From JAKSUT01 sp045616505 (lineage in GTDB: Bacteria; Cyanobacteriota; Vampirovibrionia; Gastranaerophilales; Gastranaerophilaceae), in the NCBI GenBank assembly GCA_045616505.1, contig JAZLGV010000069.1:1-14338 (forward strand): 14,338 bases of DNA, in the 5' to 3' direction. Positions 1-6,490 of this stretch are shown one piece after another. The translations under genes were made by a program, and so were the position numbers. Each line of letters begins with the position of its first letter. Positions within the stretch are counted from its first letter, which is position 1. Below the pieces are notes generated by a model. The model saw only the letters and a program-made list of their open reading frames with translations, searched no databases and had not been told where the DNA came from.

Positions 1-9
1 GGAGTCGTT

Positions 10-135
10 ATGAAAAATGATACTTATTTGGTAGGAATTAATGAATTAGAAAACAAAATGGAAATCGTTACAGAATTGGTAAACGAATTCTTTGAAGGTT
101 TGATTGATGAAATAAGAATTAAACAAACTGTTTAG
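10..135 (+). CDS. 41-aa hypothetical protein
   Basis: A short complete ORF starting at ATG 10 and ending with TAG at 133-135. A GGAG Shine-Dalgarno lies at 1-4, five bases before the start, and a good intrinsic terminator follows at 165-196, so it looks like a real expressed small gene. The product is acidic and helical in character, rich in Glu, Asn, Ile and Val, with no signal peptide or membrane segment. I do not recognise a family. Whatever lies upstream is outside the window, so it could be the last gene of a longer transcript. Confidence 0.6.
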   Translation: MKNDTYLVGINELENKMEIVTELVNEFFEGLIDEIRIKQTV

Positions 136-164
136 TAAGCAAGATGGATATTAAAAGAGATTTG

Positions 165-196
165 GCACAGCAGATGAGTTATTTGCTGTGCTTTTC
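165..196 (+). terminator. Rho-independent terminator after the 41-aa gene
   Basis: The arms 165-175 and 181-191 form an 11-bp stem (core GCACAGCA/TGCTGTGC, with one G-T pair near the top) around a 5-base loop, followed directly by TTTTC. The orientation fits the plus-strand gene ending at 135. In the minus direction, where the gene ending at 202 converges on it, the T-run is set off by several bases, so two-way termination is possible but weaker. Confidence 0.8.
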
Positions 197-201
197 ATTT
201 A

Positions 202-945
202 TTAATAATTATATCGTTCTACATCTCTAAAATTATTTGGATTTGTACGTTGTTCATTCTCATCAATCACATACAACGCAGATACCTCAACAACATTTCG
301 GTGCGAATTTCTTGGGAAATTTAATGTTGGATTATACTCTAAAGATTTTATCATTCTCTTAACTAACTGAATATCTTCTTCATACATATTTAAAGAAAAT
401 ACATTTATATCAGTAATTGTTCCATCTGAATGAACTTTAAATTTGTAATAAAACCAAGTCATTGTTTCATACTTGTTCAATTCTCTCACAGAATAACTTG
501 TTTCTAAAACTAGGTTTACAACATTACTACGCCATGTAGCCCAATCTATATCACGCTGTTTTTGGGCAACTTCAACCGGTTTGCTTGTACTAAAAACACC
601 GTTGTTTATATTATTATTACTATTGTGCGCATCCCAACCATTATTTTCTACAACACCATTTGTTCTTACACTATTATTGTTTTTATAAATAATGTTTTTG
701 TTTTGCGTATTAACAGACAAATTATTTGCATTAACAGCACGATTATTTTTAGTCAAACTTTTATTTTGAACACTATTAACATTAGAAAAACTTACTGCTT
801 GTAAACTTTGATTTGAATCATTATCAAGTGTAACATTTTGATTAGAAAAATTTACTCTTGTAATAATGGGAGATTTAACACAACAAAAGCCGGCAGAAAC
901 AATTAGAAATATAACAATACCAATTATTAGCGACTTATTTGACAT
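202..945 (-). CDS. TonB-like envelope protein (anchor, Asn-rich linker, TonB/TolA-type C-terminal domain)
   Basis: A 247-residue protein built like TonB. Residues 5-20 form a single N-terminal membrane helix. Residues about 31-117 are a low-complexity linker with 28 Asn among 87 residues. Residues about 135-230 resemble a TonB/TolA C-terminal domain, with a strand-turn of the form FKVHSDGTITDINV and then a helix and strand around LEYNPTLNFP. Two Cys at 21-22 follow the helix, but FCC does not make a normal lipobox. TAAGGA lies upstream with the start ATG at 945, one base after the stop of the preceding gene, so it is the third gene of the operon with the FHA-like and vWA genes. TonB-like proteins transmit inner-membrane energy to outer-membrane partners, but no ExbB/ExbD is present here and the partner is unknown. 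The domain call rests on pattern and topology; exact function is not assigned. Confidence 0.65.
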   Translation of the reverse strand: MSNKSLIIGIVIFLIVSAGFCCVKSPIITRVNFSNQNVTLDNDSNQSLQAVSFSNVNSVQNKSLTKNNRAVNANNLSVNTQNKNIIYKNNNSVRTNGVVENNGWDAHNSNNNINNGVFSTSKPVEVAQKQRDIDWATWRSNVVNLVLETSYSVRELNKYETMTWFYYKFKVHSDGTITDINVFSLNMYEEDIQLVKRMIKSLEYNPTLNFPRNSHRNVVEVSALYVIDENEQRTNPNNFRDVERYNY

Positions 946-946
946 A

Positions 947-2488
947 TTAAGATATCCTTATAAGTAAATTATTGTAATTATGTATCTTATAATATGTAGA
1001 ACTCAAAAGTGTTGTTTCAGCTATCAACAATGCAGTTGGAACAAGAGCAGTAACGCAACTCAAGAAAAAACCTTGAGGGTCTGAACCAATTTCACTAATA
1101 AAGTATGAAACATTCATTGTAAATTCAATCAAAATAATAATACATGCGATAGTAAGAGTAATAATTTTTTCTCTTGTTAAATTTCTTACACCATCAACAC
1201 CTAAAATATTACATCCGTGATAAGAAAAATCTGTAAATCCGTCAAATTTAATAGTTTCTGAACCGTTAATTTGTTTCGTAATTGTAAATGCTCTTGTAAA
1301 AGCAAAAAATGCAAACACAATTAAGAAAGTCGATAAAACTAAGAAAATAGGACTAAAACGTAAACCTGAAATTCTTACCCAGTTTGCAGCTTCTGGAAAA
1401 CATGATGCCAAAGTATTTGAAACCCCATAAGCCAAAAATGGTGCTGTCAAAATACCAATAAATGTTTCCACTATTGAACGTAATTGTTCGTTTAACAAAG
1501 CATTTTTTATAGAATCAATTTTTCTATCTGATAAATTTGCAATATAATTTTCAATTTGAGCTCTGTAATTTCTCATTACACCTTCTAAATCAGCTCTATA
1601 TTCAATATTGATAAGGTTTTTCTTATTCATCCCATATTGATTTTTCATATAACCAGCGGCGATAGAAACTGCTGCCAAACCACCGACAAAGAATAATGAA
1701 ATCAAGAATGAAAAGAATACAAAATTCGGAATTTGATTATAATACATCATATTTAACAAATAAATTAAAAAGAAGAAAGAACAAGAAACCATAAACATAA
1801 AAGAATGAGGGAATTCAGATTTCTTGCTTTTATTTTTTAAATTTTCTACTCTAAAATATAAAAATACTGAATGTTTTAGCATCATAGCAATTGTTAAAGT
1901 CATCAAAGAAAAACCTATCAAAAAACCAACATTTGTTGATAAATTTAAACCTGAACTTCCGTTAGAAATTGAAAAACCTAACATAAAGTTAGTAACACCA
2001 AACGCAGAAACAACTGATAACAATACAGTTATTGCATTTAGCAAAAACAAGAAAGAAAATACAGATAACATATTTTCTTTTAATTCCATAACGCTTGCGC
2101 CAATTTCTTGTATAATACGAACTCTTGCATTTTCAACTTCACTTGAAAAAATACCTGCTGTACTTTGAGTAACTAAATTATCTTGAGTTTGAGTATTATA
2201 TTCAACAGTTACAGAAATCGGTTCAACAACTGTTTTTACAGACAAAACAAAAGTTTTATCAACTAAAACCTTTGTGAAAGATTGACCATTAAACAATATA
2301 TCAGCATTTTCACTTACATTTATCAACACATATTTTTGATACTTTGGAACAAAAGCCATTGTTACTGAAAATTTATCCTCTATATCCGAAAGAACAAAAT
2401 CTGAACCATCTAATGAACCGATAGTTACTGAAGTTTTATTTTCAAATTCTTTTAAATCGTTTTTATACTTTACCGATACTTTCATCAT
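947..2488 (-). CDS. Polytopic membrane protein with FHA-like N-terminal domain
   Basis: A 513-residue protein. Residues about 4-95 have the strand pattern of a forkhead-associated domain (TIGSLDGSDFVL near 22-33, then an NG turn at 67-68 and LVDKTFVLSV at 75-84), but the usual SxxH and other phosphothreonine contacts are not evident, so it may be a structural FHA fold. A linker follows, then about eight membrane helices near 141-163, 186-211, 229-250, 255-280, 340-360 (weak), 379-401, 442-464 and 473-495, with a soluble helical loop at about 290-338. The start directly abuts the stop of the vWA gene (TAA then ATG ATG), indicating translational coupling. The second ATG, six bases after AAGG, may be the real start. 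I recognise no named family. With vWA and TonB-like partners, a scaffold in an envelope complex is a reasonable inference. Confidence 0.6.
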   Translation of the reverse strand: MMKVSVKYKNDLKEFENKTSVTIGSLDGSDFVLSDIEDKFSVTMAFVPKYQKYVLINVSENADILFNGQSFTKVLVDKTFVLSVKTVVEPISVTVEYNTQTQDNLVTQSTAGIFSSEVENARVRIIQEIGASVMELKENMLSVFSFLFLLNAITVLLSVVSAFGVTNFMLGFSISNGSSGLNLSTNVGFLIGFSLMTLTIAMMLKHSVFLYFRVENLKNKSKKSEFPHSFMFMVSCSFFFLIYLLNMMYYNQIPNFVFFSFLISLFFVGGLAAVSIAAGYMKNQYGMNKKNLINIEYRADLEGVMRNYRAQIENYIANLSDRKIDSIKNALLNEQLRSIVETFIGILTAPFLAYGVSNTLASCFPEAANWVRISGLRFSPIFLVLSTFLIVFAFFAFTRAFTITKQINGSETIKFDGFTDFSYHGCNILGVDGVRNLTREKIITLTIACIIILIEFTMNVSYFISEIGSDPQGFFLSCVTALVPTALLIAETTLLSSTYYKIHNYNNLLIRIS

Positions 2489-3154
2489 TTACCTTCCAAT
2501 TGCCGCCAAAAATCTTCTCATTGCTTTGTTTACAGTTGTTTCAGGAGCAACTATCAACTTTTCTTCTCCTAATACAGGAGTTAAAGTTTCTTTTACTACA
2601 TCCAATTTTTCTGGAGCTGCAAATAAAAACATCATTGAAAATTCAGGTATTTGAGTTTTTAATGTTTTTACTTCATTTGGAAAAGTTTTCCAATCGATTT
2701 GATTTTCAGTATTTCCTTCGTTTTCCAAATCTCCAAGAACAACAATAGACGGAATATAACCCATAGATTTCATGTTGCGAACATGGTTAAATGCTTTTTT
2801 CATAGACAAACCATAAGCTGTACCATATTCTTTTTCATCATACTTAGTAAAGCTTTCCATTGACTTATTTATTTCTGAAAAAGCTTGCGGAGAGCCTTCA
2901 TAAATCAAATAAGAATTTTCTGACACTCTTAAAATTTTTATATGATCTTCAGGATCTAACATTCCGCATAATTGTCTTATTGTCAATCTTTCCTTTTGCA
3001 AATTTGCTTGATTTGAAGCTGAAGCATCAACCAAAAAGATAACAGCGGCTTTTTTAAAATCATCTACTTTAATTTTTGACAAACCAAAAATACAAAGTAC
3101 CAAAAATGAAAAACATAATATTGAAAAAATTATAATTTTTAAATTCTTTGTCAT
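2489..3154 (-). CDS. Membrane-anchored von Willebrand factor A domain protein
   Basis: A 221-residue protein with a basic N-terminus and one membrane helix at about 7-26, predicting a vWA domain outside the cytoplasmic membrane. The metal-ion-dependent adhesion site is complete: DASAS (D43, S45, S47), T112 in YGTAYG, and D142 in VVLGDLENEG. Such domains bind a divalent metal and ligand proteins and often act in envelope complex assembly, for example the Bat proteins. It is the first gene of the operon: an AGAGG site lies seven bases before ATG 3154 and a promoter at 3176-3204. Its stop directly abuts the start of the FHA-like gene. At 221 residues it is little more than anchor plus one domain. 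The domain call is firm; the partner and process are unknown. Confidence 0.8.
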   Translation of the reverse strand: MTKNLKIIIFSILCFSFLVLCIFGLSKIKVDDFKKAAVIFLVDASASNQANLQKERLTIRQLCGMLDPEDHIKILRVSENSYLIYEGSPQAFSEINKSMESFTKYDEKEYGTAYGLSMKKAFNHVRNMKSMGYIPSIVVLGDLENEGNTENQIDWKTFPNEVKTLKTQIPEFSMMFLFAAPEKLDVVKETLTPVLGEEKLIVAPETTVNKAMRRFLAAIGR

Positions 3155-3175
3155 CTCATAACCTCTTTTGTGAAA

Positions 3176-3204
3176 ATTATAACATGAAATAACTCAATCT
3201 ACAA
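3176..3204 (-). promoter_or_regulatory. Promoter of the vWA/FHA-like/TonB-like operon
   Basis: On the minus strand a perfect TATAAT (3181 to 3176) is preceded by TG with one intervening base, an extended -10 element. A weaker TTGTAG -35 (3204 to 3199) stands 17 bases upstream. Predicted initiation is near 3169, about 15 bases before the vWA start codon at 3154, leaving room for the AGAGG ribosome site. Confidence 0.65.
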
Positions 3205-3222
3205 AACTAAAATATTGAATAT

Positions 3223-3251
3223 TTAACTATTTTTCAGATTTGTACTAAAAT
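3223..3251 (+). promoter_or_regulatory. Candidate promoter giving a leaderless transcript
   Basis: TTAACT at 3223-3228 and TAAAAT at 3246-3251 are separated by 17 bases. Only six bases lie between this -10 and the ATG at 3258, so transcription would begin on or next to the start codon. No Shine-Dalgarno precedes that ATG, which agrees with leaderless initiation. In such AT-rich DNA a chance match is possible. Confidence 0.45.
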
Positions 3252-3257
3252 AAAAAT

Positions 3258-3719
3258 ATGAAAAAAGAAGAATTAGCAGTTGAATATTTCAAACAAGGTT
3301 ATAATTGCGCACAAGCAGTTTTTGCAACATACGCAGAAGAACTAGGTTTACCAAAAGAAACAGCACTAAAAATCGCATCTTCATTCGGTGGCGGAATGGG
3401 AAAACTAAGAGAAGTTTGCGGTGCAGTAAGCGGAATGTTTATGGTTGCAGGCTTGAAATATGGGTATAAAGATGCAGATTTAACCCAAGAAGAAAAAGGC
3501 AAACACTACAAACTTATCCAAGAATTAGGATTAGAATTCAAAAAAGAGTTTGGCTCAATAAGATGTTGCGAACTTTTAGGGATAAATTTTGACGGAAGCG
3601 TAAACCCTCAACTTAGAACAAAAGAATATTATCAAAAAAGACCTTGCGAAGAATGTATCAGAGAAGCCGTAAAAATATTTGAAAAAGCATCAGACAAGTT
3701 CAATACTGACAAAGTGTAA
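3258..3719 (+). CDS. C_GCAxxG_C_C family (putative redox-active) protein
   Basis: A 153-residue soluble protein that matches the family named for its cysteine pattern. C17 sits in YNCAQAV, followed by a glycine-rich turn SSFGGGMG (41-48), C54 in EVCGAVSG, a C103-C104 pair and C130/C133 in a CEEC element near the C-terminus. The family is thought to bind metal or take part in redox chemistry; no substrate is established that I know of. Start and length fit the family. It lacks a ribosome site and probably uses the adjacent promoter in a leaderless way. Its last 30 bases overlap the end of the convergent dmeF-like gene, with no terminator between them. Confidence 0.85.
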   Translation: MKKEELAVEYFKQGYNCAQAVFATYAEELGLPKETALKIASSFGGGMGKLREVCGAVSGMFMVAGLKYGYKDADLTQEEKGKHYKLIQELGLEFKKEFGSIRCCELLGINFDGSVNPQLRTKEYYQKRPCEECIREAVKIFEKASDKFNTDKV

Positions 3720-4541
3720 ATCAATATCAACTTTTTCTAAACGTTTTTTATATTCTTCAACAGTATTACTTGATTGTTTTATTTTTAAAATCAAAGCATA
3801 ATCGTTTTCTGCGACATTAAACAACCTAAAATCTTCTACTTTACTAACTCCATCCTTTTCTATTTGTTCTTTTATTATATTTTTCAAATTCTCATCTTGC
3901 GTATCCAATAAAACACCGACACTGTTTTTAACAAGCCCACAAGCCCATCTTAAAATTATCACTCCACCAACTATTCCCATCAATGCGTCTAAGAATATTA
4001 AATTAAAGAACTTACCAAATACCAAAGCAACAATCGCCAGAACAGAAGTCAAAACATCTGCCAAAATATGCAAATAGGCTGATTTATAATTAACATTTTC
4101 ACTTCTATTGTGTTTGTAAGAATGATGAAAAGAATGATTATTACCCATTATTTTCAAACACAACAAATTCACAACTAAACCTACAACTACAACTATCATT
4201 GCTTCATCAAAAGCGATTTTATCAGGATTAAACAGTCTTAACACAGATTCAAACATCAACATAAATGCAGTTAAACCCAAAAACAACGAACTTGTATAAC
4301 CTGCAAGCACGCCTATTTTACCTGTTCCAAACGCAAAACAATTACTGTTTGACATTTTTCTAATTAACACAAACGAAAAATAAGTAATAGAAAAAGCCAA
4401 AACATGAGTTCCCATATGCCAACCATCTGCAAGAAGTGCCATTGAATTACTTATATAACCAAAAACTATTTCAACTAACATCGTCAAAAGAGTTAGCAAT
4501 ATAACAAACAAAGTTCTTTTTTCCATTTCAATATTTTGCAT
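3690..4541 (-). CDS. dmeF: CDF-family divalent metal efflux transporter, DmeF-like
   Basis: A cation diffusion facilitator exporting divalent metal across the inner membrane in exchange for protons. I place the start at ATG 4541 (283 aa) because AAGG lies eight bases upstream; a TTG at 4547 would be too close to it. About six helices precede a short cytoplasmic C-terminal domain. The LADGWHMGTH segment supplies H42 and H46 of the transport site, and HILAD supplies H158 and D162. A His-rich loop (NNHSFHHSYKH, 134-144) separates the helix groups. The ADGWHMGTH sequence is characteristic of DmeF, the Co(II)/Ni(II) exporter, as opposed to zinc-type transporters, but the metal is inferred. It follows lplA by ten bases, so the two are probably cotranscribed. 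No DmeR-type repressor is visible. Confidence 0.8.
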   Translation of the reverse strand: MQNIEMEKRTLFVILLTLLTMLVEIVFGYISNSMALLADGWHMGTHVLAFSITYFSFVLIRKMSNSNCFAFGTGKIGVLAGYTSSLFLGLTAFMLMFESVLRLFNPDKIAFDEAMIVVVVGLVVNLLCLKIMGNNHSFHHSYKHNRSENVNYKSAYLHILADVLTSVLAIVALVFGKFFNLIFLDALMGIVGGVIILRWACGLVKNSVGVLLDTQDENLKNIIKEQIEKDGVSKVEDFRLFNVAENDYALILKIKQSSNTVEEYKKRLEKVDIDLHFVSIELV

Positions 4542-4551
4542 ATACAATGCC

Positions 4552-5523
4552 TTATTTATCTGAAACCAATAACAGAATATCGCTTAAAACTTTTTTTTGC
4601 AATTTTGTTTTTGCAAAAGAAATTTCTTTTATATCTTCTAATTTTTTTCCTATTATATAACTTTTTAACTTATCAAAAATTTCTGTTTCTAAAGCATCTG
4701 TTGAAGGTTCAAAAAATACAAATTTTCCATCCTCTAAAACATAAACAAGTTCAAAAAAGCCCCAATCGAAATTTCCGCTTACTCTTATACCTTCTTCTTT
4801 ATATTTTGCAAATAGCCATTCTCTTGAGCCGTATTTTTGAGTAATTTCTTTAACTTGTTTTATATCTACCACATTTTCAAGATTTTGAATACCGTATTCT
4901 TTTTCAAATTCTTCACTTATCGATTTCATTATCTCTTCTTTTGAAATATCAGGTTTAATTTCTTTCAAATTAATAACTCTTGATTTAACAGAAGAAACAG
5001 AATGTTTTTTTATTTTCATTTTATTTGGAGTAAGACAATTTTTTATTAATTCAACATCAGTATCAATAAGAATTGTCCCGTGATGCAAACCAGATGTTTT
5101 TGTTTTATAAAAAGCATTTCCTGAAAATTTTTTACCGTCAATCTCTACATCATTACGTCCAGAAAGATTTGCTAAAACACCTAAATTTTTCAATGCTTTT
5201 AAAATAACCTCAAATTGTCTTTTTACGTCATACAAATCTTTTGACATAACAAATGAAAAATTTAGATTATTCTTGTCATGATAAACCGCGCCACCGCCTG
5301 TAATTCTTCTTGAAACCTTAATTTGATTTTGTTCCATATAATTTAAATTACATTCTTTATAAGGGTTTTGATGTTTTCCAATAACAACAGTCTTATCATT
5401 TGTCCACAAAAAAAGAATAGCGACATTTTTGTTTTTTGTAGCATAATCCAAAAGACAAGTTTCAAAAGCTAAATTTTCATACACATCTGTTTTATCAGAC
5501 TTTACAATTAATACGTTTGTCAT
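4552..5523 (-). CDS. lplA: Lipoate-protein ligase A
   Basis: This enzyme activates free lipoate with ATP and attaches it to a lysine of lipoyl domains (E2 subunits, glycine-cleavage H protein). The 323-residue product has the diagnostic motifs in order: RRITGGGAVYHD (72-83), GRNDVEIDGKKFSGNA (122-137) with the lysine that contacts the adenylate, HHGT (147-150) and SVKSRV (178-183). A C-terminal accessory domain follows from about 230, as in full-length LplA, so it should work without a separate LplB. The N-terminus aligns well with the family, supporting ATG 5523, yet there is no Shine-Dalgarno and the only good promoter lies almost against the start codon. Scavenging of external lipoate is implied. 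It is probably cotranscribed with the metal exporter downstream. Confidence 0.92.
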   Translation of the reverse strand: MTNVLIVKSDKTDVYENLAFETCLLDYATKNKNVAILFLWTNDKTVVIGKHQNPYKECNLNYMEQNQIKVSRRITGGGAVYHDKNNLNFSFVMSKDLYDVKRQFEVILKALKNLGVLANLSGRNDVEIDGKKFSGNAFYKTKTSGLHHGTILIDTDVELIKNCLTPNKMKIKKHSVSSVKSRVINLKEIKPDISKEEIMKSISEEFEKEYGIQNLENVVDIKQVKEITQKYGSREWLFAKYKEEGIRVSGNFDWGFFELVYVLEDGKFVFFEPSTDALETEIFDKLKSYIIGKKLEDIKEISFAKTKLQKKVLSDILLLVSDK

Positions 5524-5531
5524 AAAACAAG

Positions 5532-5559
5532 ACTATAACAAAAAGGCACAAAATGTAAA
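5532..5559 (-). promoter_or_regulatory. Promoter of lplA embedded in the upstream terminator hairpin
   Basis: On the minus strand TTTACA (5559 to 5554) and TATAGT (5537 to 5532) are separated by 16 bases, each matching consensus at five of six positions. The -35 lies in the loop and arm tip, and the spacer is one arm of the terminator at 5535-5580. Eight bases separate the -10 from ATG 5523, so the transcript would be leaderless or have a leader of about two bases. Confidence 0.6.
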
Positions 5560-5580
5560 CATTTTGTGCCTTTTTGTTAT
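5535..5580 (-). terminator. Rho-independent terminator of the 5604-8305 gene cluster
   Basis: A perfect 21-bp stem with arms 5535-5555 and 5560-5580 and loop TAAA. It contains GGCACAAAATG and its complement and is flanked by A- and T-runs, so it can act in either direction. It follows the minus-strand gene ending at 5604 and precedes lplA. It is unusually long and perfect and also contains the lplA promoter. Confidence 0.9.
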
Positions 5581-5603
5581 TTTAAATTTTAAATTTTAAC
5601 AGA

Positions 5604-5888
5604 TTATCTAATAGCACTTAATGCTGATTCAACTGTACCTCTTTCTTTTGTATATGCGTCTATTTGCATATCCAATTTCTTTTCCAAATTCTGTAAAGCT
5701 TCTTTTCTTGCTTCCAATTGCTTTGCAGCTGGACTTTTTGGATCTAAATCAGAACCAGCATCAAGCAATTCGGCAACACTTCGTTGCAAACTAATTTTTG
5801 CTTGTTGTGCTTGGCTTATTTTGTAATCCAAATCACTTGTTCTTGAGATTTTTTGTTGTGACGCTACTGTTGAAAGTACAATACCCAT
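5604..5888 (-). CDS. 94-aa coiled-coil protein, minimal relative of the 324-aa protein at 7331-8305
   Basis: An almost entirely helical, hydrophilic protein without signal peptide or membrane helix. Its first 34 residues align without gaps to the 324-residue protein of the same cluster: M1 G2, S6, R16, S18, an acidic or Asn-Val/Leu-acidic run at 19-21, Y22, Q26, Q29, a basic residue at 31 and L34. Its C-terminal helix from about residue 72 (LEKKLDMQIDA) also resembles the LEMKLKQLDT helix of that protein. It therefore looks like the two terminal helical modules joined through a short DLDPKSPAAK turn, with no central domain. An AAGGA site eight bases before ATG 5888 supports the start. It is the last gene before the terminator at 5535-5580. 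Function is unknown; a structural or secreted-assembly role is a guess. Confidence 0.75.
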   Translation of the reverse strand: MGIVLSTVASQQKISRTSDLDYKISQAQQAKISLQRSVAELLDAGSDLDPKSPAAKQLEARKEALQNLEKKLDMQIDAYTKERGTVESALSAIR

Positions 5889-5900
5889 TGTTTTAGTCCT

Positions 5901-6176
5901 TTATCTTAGTTGATTAAGTTTTTGACCTTGTAGGAAAACGTGATCACTATTACTTGCAATCAAGGATTCCATTTTTTGTAATTGTCTTCTGTGGTAAGTA
6001 ACTCTGTATTTTGACATTTTGATTTTTTTGTTAATTGTCAAAAACTCTTTGAGTTTCCCTACAATAGACTGTTGTAGAATTTTTATCGGATCATGCCTTC
6101 TTATATAACCTTGTGAAAACCCGATGAAATTTCTAAACCTTTTGATATTTAAAGCTATGACTTGTCGGAGTTGCAA
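5901..6176 (-). CDS. Small basic hypothetical protein (TTG start, 91 aa) or shorter 38-aa product
   Basis: An open frame begins at TTG 6176 with GAGGG (6186-6190) nine bases upstream and ends at 5901, 12 bases before the 94-aa gene. The translation is strongly basic and has no recognised domain. The C-terminal part after the internal Met-54 (ATG 6017-6015, no ribosome site) reads like ordinary protein, with MSKYRVTYHRRQLQKMESL. The upstream half overlaps several short inverted repeats and could instead be an untranslated structured leader. It sits in line with its neighbours and is probably cotranscribed. I cannot decide between the 91-aa and 38-aa versions. Confidence 0.4.
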   Translation of the reverse strand: MQLRQVIALNIKRFRNFIGFSQGYIRRHDPIKILQQSIVGKLKEFLTINKKIKMSKYRVTYHRRQLQKMESLIASNSDHVFLQGQKLNQLR

Positions 6177-6269
6177 CTTTGCTTGCCCTCATCATAGACT
6201 TACAATAATATAAAAACATGTTTTTTAGCATTATTGCTCATTCTCAACAATTATGTTAACATGTCTTAA

Positions 6270-6479
6270 CTATTTGCAGTCTATCTTATCGCCTGTAACA
6301 CTTTGAAAGAACACAGTATTCTTTCTCTCTAAATCATGTATCGACAAACTATCCCTAAACTTTACCGCATTTTCAACAGAACAAGGAGTTTTGCAATAAA
6401 TCTTTACAAAACTATTTGCTACTATATTATTTTTAAAAATGTAATTTAATAAAGTTCTTATAAAAGTTCTGGCAAACAT
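6270..6479 (-). CDS. 69-aa hypothetical protein
   Basis: A short ORF starting at ATG 6479, with AGGA nine bases upstream and only 10 bases after the end of the Gly/Ala-rich gene. This placement suggests a real cotranscribed gene. The first 25 residues are basic and partly hydrophobic; the rest (about 26-69) could form a small alpha/beta fold with two cysteines around KIYCKTPCSVEN and a third, C68, next to the C-terminus. No family is recognised. It ends well before the next ORF, and the roughly 90 bases between them hold only short palindromes. Confidence 0.45.
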   Translation of the reverse strand: MFARTFIRTLLNYIFKNNIVANSFVKIYCKTPCSVENAVKFRDSLSIHDLERKNTVFFQSVTGDKIDCK

Positions 6480-6490
6480 AAATAAAAATC

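Noticed and set aside
6140..6192. Short GGGCAA and GCAAAG...CTCCG elements resembling parts of a GEMM (cyclic-di-GMP) riboswitch
   Set aside because: The required helix and tetraloop between the two elements are missing, and the downstream gene gives no supporting context.
6205..6265. Palindromes AAAAACATGTTTTT and ATGTTAACAT as a terminator or operator
   Set aside because: The stems are short and almost pure A/T, common by chance at this base composition.
6270..6479. Possible HPr-like fold in the 69-aa ORF (SVENAVKFRDSLS, then GDKIDCK)
   Set aside because: The active-site His segment is absent and the ORF ends before the rest of an HPr domain; the resemblance is too weak to annotate.
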